From Paenibacillus sp. Root52 (GTDB taxonomy: Bacteria > Bacillota > Bacilli > Paenibacillales > Paenibacillaceae), in contig NZ_LMFO01000030.1 of assembly GCF_001426865.1 (NCBI RefSeq), forward strand, positions 224,653-288,652: 64,000 nt of DNA, in the 5' to 3' direction. Below the pieces are notes generated by a model. That model was not told the DNA's origin, did no database searches, and worked only from the letters and a program-made list of their open reading frames with translations. A program made the translations under genes and the position numbers. The number at the start of each line of letters is the position of its first letter. The stretch's first letter is position 1. Of this stretch, positions 63,966-64,000 are shown piece by piece.

Positions 63966-64000
63966 TGTGTACCTCCAATGGACGGTTCTGGATGCTCTTT

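Overview
The window looks like chromosome of a Gram-positive, spore-former-type Firmicute, most likely Paenibacillus. This is inferred from moderate GC, strong AGGAGG-type ribosome binding sites with frequent TTG/GTG starts, LicT/BglG antitermination, a KhtTU potassium/proton antiporter, meso-diaminopimelate dehydrogenase, a secreted pectate lyase and many lipoproteins. No rRNA, tRNA, CRISPR array or intact prophage was seen.

Layout. 1-7.8 kb is a toxin/immunity region. It has the 3' part of a VgrG-like spike gene ending in a CdiA-type tRNase-like tip, its immunity gene, a truncated and frameshifted second copy of the spike module, a broken second immunity gene, an IS3-type remnant and a 598-aa protein combining a nuclease-like motif set with a glycine zipper. 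A ~110-bp intergenic sequence ending in an intrinsic terminator recurs at both ends of this region; the first occurrence carries a 69-bp tandem duplication. 8-21.7 kb is mostly core genes: exoA, a structured RNA candidate, small membrane proteins and lipoproteins, ddh, a pentapeptide protein, a LacI regulator with a PTS EIIA fragment behind it, gdhA, a GreA-like gene with khtTU, an oxidoreductase and a cyclase. 21.8-28.6 kb is a peptide/nickel-type ABC importer: a minus-strand operon of two permeases and a circularly permuted binding protein, divergent from a fused double ATPase. 28.6-31.9 kb has a lipoprotein, a frameshifted LuxR-type regulator, a SUFU protein and an MbcA/ParS-like small protein.

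32-38.5 kb is an aryl-beta-glucoside cluster: two GH1 6-phospho-beta-glucosidases, a LicT-type antiterminator and a one-chain EIIBCA. Each gene has its own RAT/terminator leader. Two further RAT/terminator leaders lie 20-25 kb away, before a secreted carboxylesterase (57.5 kb) and a DUF1593/Sde182-type lipoprotein (61.6 kb). The sequence therefore predicts one LicT-type regulon of six transcripts, joining beta-glucoside uptake, hydrolysis and extracellular plant-polysaccharide processing.

38.7-45.8 kb: LysR regulator and NCS2 permease, PilZ protein, four likely immunity/SUKH-like genes, and an ECF sigma with its DUF4179 anti-sigma. 46-64 kb: pectate lyase, chemoreceptor, Nudix, beta-lactamase-fold hydrolase, S51-like peptidase, AraC regulator, propeller protein, ankyrin protein, VOC protein, alkaline phosphatase, RAT-controlled esterase, DUF1697, SUKH-like protein, RAT-controlled DUF1593 lipoprotein and a TetR regulator.

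Longer gene-free stretches: 4141-4927 (IS and ORF remnants, one inverted repeat), 7431-8089 (terminators and repeat, then AT-rich sequence with nothing recognised), 8852-9296 (structured RNA and terminator), 15721-16115 (gdhA leader, nothing recognised), 19521-20005 (terminator and MITE-like repeat), 31907-32258, 35327-35606, 56807-57506 and 61155-61628 (promoters and RAT leaders), 47010-47309 (terminator, then AT-rich chemoreceptor upstream region).
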